A stretch of 64,000 bases of DNA from Hymenobacter telluris (GTDB lineage: Bacteria; Bacteroidota; Bacteroidia; Cytophagales; Hymenobacteraceae), in contig NZ_JAFLQZ010000008.1 of the NCBI RefSeq assembly GCF_017313265.1, positions 124,001 to 188,000 on the forward strand, written 5' to 3'. This document shows positions 7,624-16,707 of the stretch, in pieces; the first letter of the stretch is position 1, and every line of letters begins with the position of its first letter. The notes beneath the pieces are model-generated. The model worked only from the letters and a program-made list of their open reading frames with translations, searched no databases and was not told the DNA's origin. The translations under genes were made by a program, and so were the position numbers.

Positions 7624-9429
7624 TTGCTGTACTTGATTCGCCGTTTTCAGTTTGTGGTGTGTGGGCTGCTGCTGAGCTTACCTGGCTGGGCGGCCGGAAC
7701 CCAACTCCCCCCGCCAACTCATCGGTATTGGGTAGAACTGCGCGACAAAGCAGGGGCAGCGTTTAATCCGGCCACGTACTTTCACCCCGCCGCCCAGGCC
7801 CGTCGGCAGCGCCAGCACCTACCAGCCTTCGACCTGACGGATGCGCCAGTAAATGCTGCTTACGTTGCTCAGGTGCAGGCCCACTCCGATACCGTTTTGC
7901 TGGTAAGCCGGTGGTTTAATGCTGTAGCGTGCCAAGCAACGGCTGCTCAGCTAACGGCCCTCTCCAAGCTGCCGATGGTACGGCGCGTGACGGAACTGCC
8001 CGACAGGCCCCTGCTGCCGGCCGCTCAGCCGCTACCTTCTAAAGCCGTCGGTAAAGACAAAATGACAATCAGTGCAGCTGACCGGCAGTTGGCGCGGCAG
8101 CAAACCCGAACCTTAGGGGGCGAGGCATTTCAGCGGGCTGCACTGGACGGGAAAGGGCTACGCATTGCCATTTTCGACGTGGGTTTCAACGGTGCCGACC
8201 AACATCCGGCGTTTCGGGAGCTGTTTGCGCAGAAGAGAGTGGTAGCCAGCTACGATTTTGTGCGCCACGTGCCCGATGTATTTCACGGCGGCACCCATGG
8301 GCTGGAAGTGCTGTCGTGTCTGGCCGGCCGCCTGCCCGATGGCACGCTGCTGGGGCTGGCGCCAGGCGCAGAATACCTGCTGGCTCGCACCGAGCGGATG
8401 CACCGCGAAGTGTACGCCGAGGAACTAGACTGGCTGGCCGCTGTGGAGTGGGCCGACCGCAACGGCGCCGACATCATTAATTCGTCGTTGGGCTATACCT
8501 CGCGCCGCTACTTTCCCGAGGAGATGAACGGCCGGACCAGCCTCGTAGCCCGCGCCGCCGAACTGGCCGCCCGCAAAGGCATTCTGGTGGTAAATGCCGC
8601 CGGCAACGACGGCGACAACGAAGACTGGCGCACGGTAGGCACACCCGCCGATGCCGACTCGGTGCTGGCCGTTGGGGGTATTAACCCCGAAACTGGTCTG
8701 CACCTTGATTTCAGCGCCTACGGGCCTTCCGCCGACCGGCGGCTCAAACCCAACGTGGCCGCTTTCGGTACGGTGCTGGCTGCCTCGCCCGGCGGCTACT
8801 CCCGCATTGATGGTACTTCGTTTGCCTCGCCGCTGGTAGCTGGTTTTGCCGCCTGTGCCTGGCAGCAGCAGCGCAACCTAACGGCCATGGCGCTGTTTCA
8901 GCAAATCCAGGAATCGGCCAGCCTGTATCCATATTACGACTACGCCCACGGCTACGGCATCCCACAAGCCGAGGTGCTGTTGCGCCACGCCCGGCAAGCA
9001 GCCCCGCCAGCGCAGGAAGTGGCTACCGTTAGCTTTGTGGCGCAGGATAGCGTGCTAGCCGTGTTCATTCGGCCCGAAATTGCCCGGCAGGTTTTAACCC
9101 GGCAACTGCCACTGTACGCCGATTCTGTTGGTGGAACAGATGAGGTGCCCAACCGGGTGGCACCACTAGGCAAGGAAGAAGCCCGCCCCACGCCGGCGTC
9201 GGAAGCACCCGGTGAGGCTTCGGCGGGCGCGGCAGTTCGGCCGCCAGCGTTGCCCGCGGCCGGCTACTTCTACTGGCATGTAGCCGATGCCAACGGCGTA
9301 CTGCGCCGCTACGAGGTGCTGGAAGTCAGCCAGCGGGCCATATTGCGTATTCCGCGCCGCACCCTCCAACCCGGCGACGTCGTGCGGGTTTTCTACCAGG
9401 GCATCACGCATAGCTACCCCATCCAATGA
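7624..9429 (+). CDS. Secreted S8 (subtilisin-family) serine protease
   Basis: A 601-residue exported subtilase. The signal peptide covers residues 1-25 and an I9-like propeptide region about 30-130. The catalytic triad is D185 (IAIFDVGFNG), H225 (GGTHGLEV) and S399 (DGTSFASPLVAG), with the oxyanion Asn N328 (NAAGNDG). The last 150 residues are a beta-rich extension that ends in a domain expected to stay at the cell surface. No ATG occurs near the signal peptide in this frame, so TTG at 7624 is the best start. Its stop overlaps the ATG of the next gene by 4 bases, so protease and barrel protein are translated as a pair. Confidence 0.9.
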   Translation: MLYLIRRFQFVVCGLLLSLPGWAAGTQLPPPTHRYWVELRDKAGAAFNPATYFHPAAQARRQRQHLPAFDLTDAPVNAAYVAQVQAHSDTVLLVSRWFNAVACQATAAQLTALSKLPMVRRVTELPDRPLLPAAQPLPSKAVGKDKMTISAADRQLARQQTRTLGGEAFQRAALDGKGLRIAIFDVGFNGADQHPAFRELFAQKRVVASYDFVRHVPDVFHGGTHGLEVLSCLAGRLPDGTLLGLAPGAEYLLARTERMHREVYAEELDWLAAVEWADRNGADIINSSLGYTSRRYFPEEMNGRTSLVARAAELAARKGILVVNAAGNDGDNEDWRTVGTPADADSVLAVGGINPETGLHLDFSAYGPSADRRLKPNVAAFGTVLAASPGGYSRIDGTSFASPLVAGFAACAWQQQRNLTAMALFQQIQESASLYPYYDYAHGYGIPQAEVLLRHARQAAPPAQEVATVSFVAQDSVLAVFIRPEIARQVLTRQLPLYADSVGGTDEVPNRVAPLGKEEARPTPASEAPGEASAGAAVRPPALPAAGYFYWHVADANGVLRRYEVLEVSQRAILRIPRRTLQPGDVVRVFYQGITHSYPIQ

Positions 9430-10148
9430 GGCGTATTCTGAAATTTACAGCCGCCTTCGGAATGGCTATCTGGCTGCTGTGCCCAGCCTCAACTTACGCG
9501 CAGCGGGTGCTGCTGCATTCCGACGTAGCCGAGGATACCATTTATGGCAGCTTTGGACCAAATCGGCGGTTTTTCAACCACATCTACCTGGGGTATTTGC
9601 CGGTGGTAGGAGCGTCCAACCCCGGTTCAGATATTCGGTACGGTAGCTCCAGCGAATTCATGCTGGGGTTGCGCAACAAGCTTCGGCTCAGCGAGCCAGT
9701 CAGCATTGGGCTGGATCTGCGGTTTGTGCGCCTATCCTACGTGCTGGCCCAAACCGACCATAAGCTGCTGCCCACACCCACCGTGCACCACCGCGAGTCA
9801 GTGGCCTTGTCGCAGTGGCAGCTAGAGGGGTTTGTGCGGCTCAATGCCGGCGCCCGCGGCAATGTGGTAGGGCGCTACCTCGACCTGAGCGGTTGGGGCG
9901 GCTGGGTGATGGGCACCGCCCACCGCGCAGAGGACCGCCCGAGTACCGGGCCGCGCCGGGTGCAAACCAACGAACGAGGCCTGCCATACCTGCGGCGCTG
10001 GCCCTACGGCGTGGGTGCCCGCCTGGGCTCGGGCCGGTACGCCGCCGTCGCACGTTACCGCCTGTCCGATACGTTCACGCCTGCCTACCAAAGTGCCTAC
10101 CCGGAGTTGCCCCGCTGGACGGTAGGCCTGGAAATAGGCTGGCTGTAG
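9426..10148 (+). CDS. Predicted outer-membrane beta-barrel protein coupled to the S8 protease
   Basis: A 240-residue protein with a signal peptide (cleavage near STYAQ). It has alternating hydrophobic strands and an aromatic C-terminal strand (WTVGLEIGWL), the pattern used for barrel insertion by BamA. No named family is recognised. The ATGA overlap with the protease implies stoichiometric co-expression, and a role as a surface anchor or export partner of the protease is a reasonable but unproved guess. Confidence 0.8.
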   Translation: MRRILKFTAAFGMAIWLLCPASTYAQRVLLHSDVAEDTIYGSFGPNRRFFNHIYLGYLPVVGASNPGSDIRYGSSSEFMLGLRNKLRLSEPVSIGLDLRFVRLSYVLAQTDHKLLPTPTVHHRESVALSQWQLEGFVRLNAGARGNVVGRYLDLSGWGGWVMGTAHRAEDRPSTGPRRVQTNERGLPYLRRWPYGVGARLGSGRYAAVARYRLSDTFTPAYQSAYPELPRWTVGLEIGWL

Positions 10149-10421
10149 AATGTTAATTTTAACTGGCATTATACAAATCCTGCGTCCGGCACGTTGCGTA
10201 TATGCGCATAGCTCTGCAAGCAAACAGCAGCAGTTGTGGGCGAGAAACCAAGAAGTTGAATTCTACAGTTGTACTCCTTAATCCCATCCTAGTTTTTGGG
10301 TAGATGATGGGTTAGCCGTAGCTTTGATATAAAATTAGTAGCTCTGGCTTGTGTGTTGCTTTCCGCTAAGGAAGGACTTGTACTTTGCTAACCTGATCTA
10401 ATGATAGTTTGCCGACCGATA

Positions 10422-11024
10422 ATGAAAAGAAAATTACTAGTTGCCGCCTGCTTTGGGCTCTTACTTCACGCTACCTCTTGCATCAACACCGAACGGGAAA
10501 CCGTTACTTCCCGCAACAGTGACCGGCCGTATACACCAGTGCCCGAGGGAGCCCGGGGCCGCGTAAATGAGCGCACCGTACTACGTACCGTCAACTCAAC
10601 GCACTATTTCTCGAACAATAGAACCAAGGATAACTTTGTGCTGCAATTGCAGGGTACCAAAATCCTCAATTCGCAGGCGCGGCTTATCATCTTGAGCAGC
10701 ACCGGCGACACCTTGCGCAAAGAACTGATGCCGGCCACCGCCTTAGTGGACGAGCGGATGATAGAGGACCCCCGGGCCGCCACCGCCCGCGACAAAGAAA
10801 TTGCCATTTTGCAAGGCATGAACACTTTCTTCCGGGAAGACAAGTTCACCCAGCCTGCTATTCCCCGCTCGGCGCGTCAGCCTTCTGATATTGATACCCA
10901 AGCCTGGCAGGCTATCCGGGAAGACAACAAAGCAGTCGGCTTCGATTACGTTACCAGCGGTGGTAAAGAGCGGCGAATTGCTTATGCCAAAAAGTTGCGC
11001 AAAGCAGTAATTGTAGCAGAATAA
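10422..11024 (+). CDS. Hypothetical lipoprotein
   Basis: A 200-residue lipoprotein with the signal peptide MKRKLLVAACFGLLLHATSC, lipid-modified at C20. The mature part is charged, without recognisable domains; residues 50-110 look like a small beta domain (NSTHYFSNNRTKDNFVLQLQG). The start at MKRKLL is chosen because it gives a textbook lipoprotein signal; an in-frame ATG seven codons upstream is less suitable. TACTTTG at 10381-10387 is a possible minus-seven element. A strong terminator follows at 11042-11082. Function unknown. Confidence 0.8.
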   Translation: MKRKLLVAACFGLLLHATSCINTERETVTSRNSDRPYTPVPEGARGRVNERTVLRTVNSTHYFSNNRTKDNFVLQLQGTKILNSQARLIILSSTGDTLRKELMPATALVDERMIEDPRAATARDKEIAILQGMNTFFREDKFTQPAIPRSARQPSDIDTQAWQAIREDNKAVGFDYVTSGGKERRIAYAKKLRKAVIVAE

Positions 11025-11041
11025 CATATCCGTATAAGTAG

Positions 11042-11082
11042 AACAGCAAAAGCTCCTGGGGTTTCCAGGAGCTTTTGCTGTT
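11042..11082. terminator. Hairpin terminator between convergent genes
   Basis: Perfect 18-base arms (11042-11059 and 11065-11082) with a GGTTT loop, following the lipoprotein gene and facing the M23 peptidase gene. Confidence 0.85.
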
Positions 11083-11228
11083 TTCCAGCAGGTTAGATTT
11101 GGGCAGTACCCTCGAAAAAAACGCGGCGCAACCCCAGAAAGGCTGCGCCGCGAGTACTCCAATCACCGCGCCAAAGGTCAGAAGAACCGGGTGAGCAATT
11201 GGTGAAGTACAGAACTGGCCTCTCAGCC

Positions 11229-12560
11229 TCAGCCGGCTACCCAGCCAATAGTGCCGCTGGCGCTGCGTACCAACCGGAAGCCCTGAAACTCGCCTAATAC
11301 CGCCACTTTGCTTTGCGCCGGCAGGGAGTCTAGGGTGGCGGCGCCGGCGAGGGGCTGCGTGTAGAGGTTGGTGGCTACGGGGAGGGCCATGCTGCGCAAC
11401 GGAGCCGCGGCTGGTACTACCGCCCGCGCCGCAATGTAGCCCAACTGCCCATCGGGACGCTGCACGCGGTACCAGTCGGTGTGGCTACCTACCACTAGCA
11501 GCGCAGTGTTGCGAGTAACGCCGGCTACGGTGGCACCTTTAGTGGCCGGACTGCCTTGCAGGTTGGTTTGCTTGTCTTTCACCCGTACCCACTGGCCCAG
11601 CCGCTCCGGTGCCGTGCGCGGGGCCGGGGGCAACGCATCAGCGCGGCGCACAAACGGGAACGGGTCAACGGCGCCGCGCCCCCCCCGATAAATGCCGAAG
11701 TGCAAGTGCGGGGGCGTGGTGCGGGCGTTGCCAGTGTTGCCAATCAGGCCCAGCGTATCCCCGATTTTCACTTGCTGGCCGGGCTGTACCAATTGCTTAT
11801 CAAGGTGGGCGTAGTACAGGTGCTGGCTGTGTTCGGTATCGGCTAGCCATACCACCCGGCCGCCGCGCGGGGTTTCATTTACCCGCGTGATGTAGCCGGC
11901 CGCGGCGGCTACGGCCGGAGTGCCGCGTTTGGCAAATATATCGATGCCCTCGTGGCGGCGGGCTCCACCGTCGCGGTCAACGCCCCAGAAGCTACCCACG
12001 GCCACATCGTTCTTGCCCCGTACCGGAAAGCTCAGGCTAGGCTCGCGCTGAATGCGCAACGTGAAGCGACCGGTGCGCAACAACTCCGGCTGCACCCGCA
12101 ACAAATGTTGGCGGTCGTCGGCGGCTACGTAGCTGAAAGCCAGGGCTGTGGTATCGGCCGAGGTGAGGGGGCGGGGCGTGGTACGGGCGGGGTCTAGCTC
12201 GAAAGCATCCAGAAACACCCGGGCTTCGGTGCCAGCACCCAGCGTAAGGCTAATGCGCACGGTTTCGCCTTCGCGCACCTGGTAACGGTAGGCCGCTGCC
12301 GTAGCCCGTTCGGCGGTGAAATAGCCGGTTTCCTGGAAGGGGAGGGTTACCACCAGCGAATCGCGCAGGGCGCGGTCGGCGGCGGCCAGCCAGTCGCGGC
12401 CCAGGGCGGTTTCATCGAGGCCGGCCTGCCGCAAGCGGCGGGCGTAAGTTTCGTGGGGCGTTGATTTTTGGAAGATGCCTTGCAGGGTTTGTTGCTGGCT
12501 GCAAGCGGTAAGAAGCACAAAGAAAGCGAGGTAGAGCAGGGCGCGGAGGCGAAGCGGCAT
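11229..12560 (-). CDS. M23-family peptidase lipoprotein with two SH3-like domains
   Basis: A 443-residue cell-wall peptidase. Lipoprotein signal with lipobox LLTAC (C20), an N-terminal beta-rich region (about 80-175), then an M23/LytM domain (about 185-305) with zinc ligands H203 and D207 (RRHEGIDIF) and H285/H287 (PHLHFG). Two SH3-like wall-binding repeats follow (about 325-385 and 390-443). All ligands are present, so it should be an active peptidoglycan endopeptidase rather than an EnvC-type activator. The start at MPLRLRALL gives the lipoprotein signal; an upstream in-frame ATG at 12782 would add 74 non-family residues. Confidence 0.92.
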   Translation of the reverse strand: MPLRLRALLYLAFFVLLTACSQQQTLQGIFQKSTPHETYARRLRQAGLDETALGRDWLAAADRALRDSLVVTLPFQETGYFTAERATAAAYRYQVREGETVRISLTLGAGTEARVFLDAFELDPARTTPRPLTSADTTALAFSYVAADDRQHLLRVQPELLRTGRFTLRIQREPSLSFPVRGKNDVAVGSFWGVDRDGGARRHEGIDIFAKRGTPAVAAAAGYITRVNETPRGGRVVWLADTEHSQHLYYAHLDKQLVQPGQQVKIGDTLGLIGNTGNARTTPPHLHFGIYRGGRGAVDPFPFVRRADALPPAPRTAPERLGQWVRVKDKQTNLQGSPATKGATVAGVTRNTALLVVGSHTDWYRVQRPDGQLGYIAARAVVPAAAPLRSMALPVATNLYTQPLAGAATLDSLPAQSKVAVLGEFQGFRLVRSASGTIGWVAG

Positions 12561-12811
12561 GGAGCGGGCGAAGTAGATAAAAGCGACGTAGTAACTAAAC
12601 CCCGGCCGCCGCAGAGTAGTTCTATGGGCCAGTGGTGGCGCTACGAGTGGAACGCCGCGGCGCCAGGCCGGCGAACAGCACCGCAGCGCCCAACTGAAAC
12701 AGGCGGACGGTAGAAGCCCGGGCGCTGCCGTAGCAACTTTTTCCCAAGCCCGGCCCCGCCGCTTTCCTGCACAATTTCTCAACTTCGCACTCCCAACCCA
12801 CCCGTCTTCCC

Positions 12812-13705
12812 ATGCTTCATCTGACCGAATGCCCCCGCGACGCCATGCAGGGCTGGCCCACCTTCATTCCCACCACCCAAAAAACTGCGTACCTCAACGC
12901 GCTGCTCCGGGTAGGTTTCGATACGCTCGACTTCGGCTCGTTTGTGTCGCCGAAAGCCATTCCGCAACTGGCCGATACCGCCCAAGTGCTGGCCGGCCTG
13001 GATTTAAAGCAGTCCGCTACCAGGCTGCTGGCCATTGTAGCCAACCTGCGCGGCGCCGAAACTGCCGCCCGATACCCCCAGATTCGTTACATCGGCTTTC
13101 CGCTGTCGGTGTCGGAAACGTTTCAACAGCGCAACACCAACAAGAGCATCCGGGAGGCCCTCGACGACGTGGCCCGGATGCAGGAACTATGCGCCCGCAC
13201 CGGCCAGCAGCAGGTGGTGTACCTGAGTATGGGCTTTGGCAACCCCTACGGCGACCCGTGGAGCCCGGAAATCCTGGGTGAGTTCACCCAAAAGCTTGAT
13301 GCACTGGCCGTGGGCATCGTGGCCTTATCGGATACCATCGGAGCGTCCGTGCCCGCCACCATTGCACCGCCTTTCCGCGAGCTGACGGTGGCCTTCCCAC
13401 ACATCGAGTTTGGAGCCCACCTGCATACCACTCCCGGTACCTGGCGCGAGAAGGTGCAAGCTGCCTACGAGGCCGGCTGCCGCCGCTTCGATGGGGCCTT
13501 GGGTGGCTACGGTGGCTGCCCCATGGCCACCGATGAGCTTACCGGCAATATGCCCACCGAGCGGCTCATCGAGTTTGCAACGGAAGCGGGGGAGGATTTG
13601 CAGTTGAATATGGGGGCGCTGGCAGAGGCGCAGGTGCTGAACCAGGGTATATTTGCAGCGGAGCCTCTCCCCCTAGCCCCTTCTCCAAAAGAGAGGGGGA
13701 ACTAA
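12812..13705 (+). CDS. Hydroxymethylglutaryl-CoA lyase
   Basis: DRE-TIM-barrel lyase that splits HMG-CoA into acetyl-CoA and acetoacetate in leucine breakdown. The start LHLTECPRDAMQG carries the catalytic R9-D10 pair. GFDTLDFGSFVSPKAIPQ is typical of the family, and GGYGGCPMATDELTGNMPTE holds the active-site cysteine loop and the GN motif. The metal-binding segment reads GAHLHTTPG, where many homologues have HxHDT. The last 14 residues (EPLPLAPSPKERGN) are encoded by the left arm of a palindromic repeat and are not part of the fold. It may share a transcript with the LutA-like gene, which starts 100 bases on. Confidence 0.9.
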   Translation: MLHLTECPRDAMQGWPTFIPTTQKTAYLNALLRVGFDTLDFGSFVSPKAIPQLADTAQVLAGLDLKQSATRLLAIVANLRGAETAARYPQIRYIGFPLSVSETFQQRNTNKSIREALDDVARMQELCARTGQQQVVYLSMGFGNPYGDPWSPEILGEFTQKLDALAVGIVALSDTIGASVPATIAPPFRELTVAFPHIEFGAHLHTTPGTWREKVQAAYEAGCRRFDGALGGYGGCPMATDELTGNMPTERLIEFATEAGEDLQLNMGALAEAQVLNQGIFAAEPLPLAPSPKERGN

Positions 13706-13779
13706 AACTAGATTTATAGTCCTAGAAAACTAAAAGCTAGTCCCCCCTCTCTTTTGGAGAGGGGGCTAGGGGGAGAGGC
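13663..13779. repeat. Composite palindromic repeat R1
   Basis: 41-base arms (13663-13703 and 13739-13779) match at 39 positions and flank a 35-base AT-rich centre. Each arm also folds on itself through CCCTCTC/GAGAGGG. The left arm codes for the last residues and first stop base of the HMG-CoA lyase. It separates two genes of the same strand. Confidence 0.85.
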
Positions 13780-13804
13780 CCCGCCACTAGAACAACGCCA
13801 CACC

Positions 13805-14539
13805 ATGCCAACCGCCGTCGATATATTCATTCCCTGCTTCGTAGACCAGCTTTTTCCGCAGACCGCCATGAACATGGTGAAGGTGCTGGAATCGGTGGGG
13901 TGCGAGGTGCACTACAACAGCAACCAAACCTGCTGCGGCCAGCCTGCCTACAATGCCGGCTACAAGCAGGAGAGCCGCGAAGTGGCCTGCAAGTTCCTCG
14001 ACGACTTCCCCAACGAGCCCAACCGCTACATCGTGAGCCCGTCGGCGTCGTGTGTGGGCATGGTGCGCAATACGTATGCTGAGTTGTTTGATGGGAGTTC
14101 CGAGCAAGGGCGCTACTACGCCACGCAGCGCCGCATCTTCGAACTAACGGAGTTTCTGGTAGATGTGCTGGGCGTAACCGCCATTCCGCAGGCTCAGCTT
14201 ACCGGCACCTACACCTACCACGACTCTTGCTCGGCCCTGCGGGAGTGCGGCATCAAGCAGGCCCCGCGGCAGCTACTCGATGCCATTGCTGGCTTGGAAC
14301 GCTTGGAAATGGCTGAAAACGAAACCTGCTGCGGCTTCGGTGGCACCTTCGCCGTGAAGTTCGAGGCCATATCCGTAGCCATGGCCGAGCAGAAAGTAGA
14401 GCACGCCCTGGCCACCGGCGCCGACTACATCGTCAGCACCGATACCAGCTGCCTCATGCACCTCGACGCCTACATCCGCCGCACCCAGAAGCCCATCAAA
14501 ACCCTGCACGTCGCCGATGTGCTGGCCAGCGGCTGGTAA
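13805..14539 (+). CDS. lutA: LutA/YkgE-type (Fe-S)-binding protein
   Basis: A 244-residue cytoplasmic protein with two cysteine-rich CCG domains: NQTCCGQPAYNAG near 45-57 and NETCCGFGGTFAVK near 175-188. These are the heterodisulfide-reductase-type motifs of LutA, a subunit of the LutABC L-lactate oxidation complex. LutB and LutC are not adjacent, so the partner genes must lie elsewhere or the protein serves another oxidase. The start at MPTAVDIFIPC matches the family; upstream in-frame sequence is repeat R1. The gene ends just before repeat R2. Confidence 0.88.
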   Translation: MPTAVDIFIPCFVDQLFPQTAMNMVKVLESVGCEVHYNSNQTCCGQPAYNAGYKQESREVACKFLDDFPNEPNRYIVSPSASCVGMVRNTYAELFDGSSEQGRYYATQRRIFELTEFLVDVLGVTAIPQAQLTGTYTYHDSCSALRECGIKQAPRQLLDAIAGLERLEMAENETCCGFGGTFAVKFEAISVAMAEQKVEHALATGADYIVSTDTSCLMHLDAYIRRTQKPIKTLHVADVLASGW

Positions 14540-14542
14540 GTC

Positions 14543-14705
14543 GAGAATCGCGGATTTTGCAGATTAGTCGGATTGCACGGATTTTGGTGACGATTTTAAA
14601 CGAAGCAGGCTTGCCAATCTGGCAAGCCTGCTTCGTTTGGACATTTGACCTAAATCGTCACCAAAATCCGTGCAATCCGACTAATCTGCAAAATCCGCGA
14701 TTCTC
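14543..14705. repeat. Composite palindromic repeat R2 with nested hairpin
   Basis: Perfect 54-base outer arms (14543-14596 and 14652-14705) enclose a second hairpin. The outer arms have a loose 10-base rhythm of AATCCG/AATCTG words. The right arm contains the dapA stop codon and codes for its last residues (RIADFAD). It lies between the convergent lutA and dapA genes. Confidence 0.92.
14598..14638. terminator. Nested terminator hairpin inside R2
   Basis: Perfect 19-base arms (14598-14616 and 14620-14638) with an ATC loop, serving the convergent lutA and dapA genes. Confidence 0.85.
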
Positions 14706-15556
14706 AGACGTTCCTTTAGCTCCTCGCTGGCGGCCAGCAGCGGCAGGCGCACGGCACCGGAGCACACGCCCAGCGCTTCTAAGGCGGCTTTTACGCCGAC
14801 TGGGTTGCTTTCCTCGTACATCAGCGGGTTCAGATCCACGAATTTAAAGAGCAGCTGGCTGGCCGCCGTAAACTCACCGGCCAGGGCGTGGCGTACCATG
14901 TCGGTGAAGGGGCGGGGGAAGGCGTTGGCTAGTACCGAGATAACGCCTACGGCCCCGAAGCTGACGAGCGAAGTCGTCATCATGTCGTCGCCGGAGATGA
15001 GCAGGAAATCGGCGGGCTTGCGGGCGGCTATCTGCTGGCACTGCTCCAGGTTGCCGCTGGCTTCTTTAATACCGATGATATTGGGGTGCTGGGCCAGTTG
15101 GAGCGTGGTAGCGGCCGTGAGGTTGGAGGCCGTGCGGCCGGGCACGTTGTAGAGAATAATCGGCACCGGCGAAGCATCGGCCAACTGCTTGTAATGCGCA
15201 ATAATACCCGCTTGCGAGGGTTTGTTGTAGTACGGGCTGGCCGACAGCAACGCGGTAATGCCCGATAAATCGGTGTTGCGGATGGTGGCTACGGTGCCGG
15301 CCGTGTCGTTGCCGCCGATGCCGTACACCAGCGGTACGCGGCCGGCTACGTGCTCTTTCACGACGCGCAGAATTTCCACTTTCTCTTCGCTGGTAATAGT
15401 CGGCGACTCGGCGGTGGTACCGTTAACAACCAGATATTCAACACCGCCGTCGAGTACGAAATCAAGCAAGCGGCGCAGCGCGGCGTAATCAACGGTGTGG
15501 TTGGTGGGAGAGAAGGGAGTGACGAGGGCGACGCCCGTGCCTCGGAGCTTGTCCAT
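14681..15556 (-). CDS. dapA: 4-hydroxy-tetrahydrodipicolinate synthase
   Basis: Condenses pyruvate with aspartate semialdehyde in the lysine/diaminopimelate pathway. A class I aldolase barrel of 291 residues, the usual length. The Schiff-base lysine is K164 (IGIKEASGN), the catalytic tyrosine Y136 (LYNVPGRT) with R141, and the threonine pair T47-T48 lies in NGTTAESPT. The start MDKLRGTGVALVTPF is canonical; an upstream in-frame ATG at 15604 is not needed. The last seven residues (RIADFAD) and the stop come from repeat R2. Confidence 0.95.
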   Translation of the reverse strand: MDKLRGTGVALVTPFSPTNHTVDYAALRRLLDFVLDGGVEYLVVNGTTAESPTITSEEKVEILRVVKEHVAGRVPLVYGIGGNDTAGTVATIRNTDLSGITALLSASPYYNKPSQAGIIAHYKQLADASPVPIILYNVPGRTASNLTAATTLQLAQHPNIIGIKEASGNLEQCQQIAARKPADFLLISGDDMMTTSLVSFGAVGVISVLANAFPRPFTDMVRHALAGEFTAASQLLFKFVDLNPLMYEESNPVGVKAALEALGVCSGAVRLPLLAASEELKERLRIADFAD

Positions 15557-15682
15557 GCGGGGAATTAACTGTTGCTTTGTAGGAATGCAAGAGAAACGAA
15601 CCAAGCTACCAATGCCGACTTCGCCTTCTTTACCCCCAAAATTAAAGTATTTGCCAGCGGTATAGCCGCGTTTTTCTATTTC

Positions 15683-16600
15683 ATGAAAGTTTCTTACTCC
15701 GCGCTGCTACCATTAGCTGTGTGCGCCACAGCTCTCACTCTCTCTTCCTGCAACGATTCCAAGACGGCCACGGCCGCTGAAACTAGCTCCCCCACCCGCG
15801 AAGTAATGAGCGGCACAGCGGCTGTGGCCGCCGAAGAAGACTCGGCCGCTGCCAACACCGCGGCCCCCGACCCGGCCAGCATTCCGGCCAGCAAAATTGC
15901 CGATGCCGCTACCATCACGGCCCGCCCGCAGGTGCCCATCTTGTGCTACCACCAAATCCGGGACTGGCGCCCCCGCGACTCGAAAGGGGCTAAAGACTAC
16001 ATCGTGCCGGTTGACGCCTTCAAGAAGCAGATTCAAATGCTGGCCGACAGTGGCTACCACACTGTTCTGCCCGACCAGCTGTACGCCTACCTGGCCACCG
16101 GTGCGCCGCTGCCCGCCAAGCCCATCATGCTCACCTTCGACGACACCGACCTCGACCAGTTTACCGTGGCCCGCCCCGAGCTGGAAAAGCACGGTTTCAA
16201 GGCCGTGTACTTTGTAATGACGGTAAGCCTGGGCCGCCCCAACTACATGAGCAAGGCGCAGGTGAAGCAGCTTTCCGACGAAGGCAACGTCATCGGCTCG
16301 CACACCTGGGACCACCACAACGTGAAGAAGTATCAGGGCCAGGACTGGGTGACGCAGATTGAGAAGCCCACCAAAACGCTGGAAGAAATTACCGGCAAAG
16401 ACATCAAGTACTTCGCCTACCCCTTCGGCCTCTGGAACCCCGAAGCCATTCCGCAGCTCAAGCAGCGCGGCATGGTGGCGGCCTTCGTGCTGGCCGAAAA
16501 GCGCGACCCGCAGGACCCGCTTTTCACCATTCGCCGCATTATTGCCAGCGGCTACTGGAGCCCCCGCACGCTGCATAATAGCATCGTGCAGAGCTTCTAA
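15683..16600 (+). CDS. Polysaccharide deacetylase-family lipoprotein
   Basis: A 305-residue NodB-fold (CE4) lipoprotein. The signal ends in LTLSSC (C23) and is followed by an Ala/Thr/Pro-rich linker (about 25-80). Motif 1 is MLTFDDTD with D153/D154, motif 2 is IGSHTWDHH with H207 and H211, and the later FAYPFGLWN matches motif 3. These residues bind the divalent metal and deacetylate N-acetylated sugars such as peptidoglycan or polysaccharide at the cell surface. The start at MKVSYSALL gives the lipoprotein signal. It is transcribed divergently from dapA and ends at a 27-base-arm hairpin. Confidence 0.9.
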   Translation: MKVSYSALLPLAVCATALTLSSCNDSKTATAAETSSPTREVMSGTAAVAAEEDSAAANTAAPDPASIPASKIADAATITARPQVPILCYHQIRDWRPRDSKGAKDYIVPVDAFKKQIQMLADSGYHTVLPDQLYAYLATGAPLPAKPIMLTFDDTDLDQFTVARPELEKHGFKAVYFVMTVSLGRPNYMSKAQVKQLSDEGNVIGSHTWDHHNVKKYQGQDWVTQIEKPTKTLEEITGKDIKYFAYPFGLWNPEAIPQLKQRGMVAAFVLAEKRDPQDPLFTIRRIIASGYWSPRTLHNSIVQSF

Positions 16601-16639
16601 GCACGGCCTAAAATAACCGGAACCTTCGTTTTCAGAGGG

Positions 16640-16699
16640 TACCCAAAACGCAACCCGCCCTTACGGTCTAAGCCGTAAGGGCGGGTTGCGTTTTGGGTA
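16640..16699. terminator. Very long bidirectional hairpin terminator
   Basis: Perfect 27-base arms (16640-16666 and 16673-16699) with a 6-base loop, between the convergent deacetylase and rhodanese genes. Confidence 0.88.
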
Positions 16700-16707
16700 A
16701 ACAGCTG

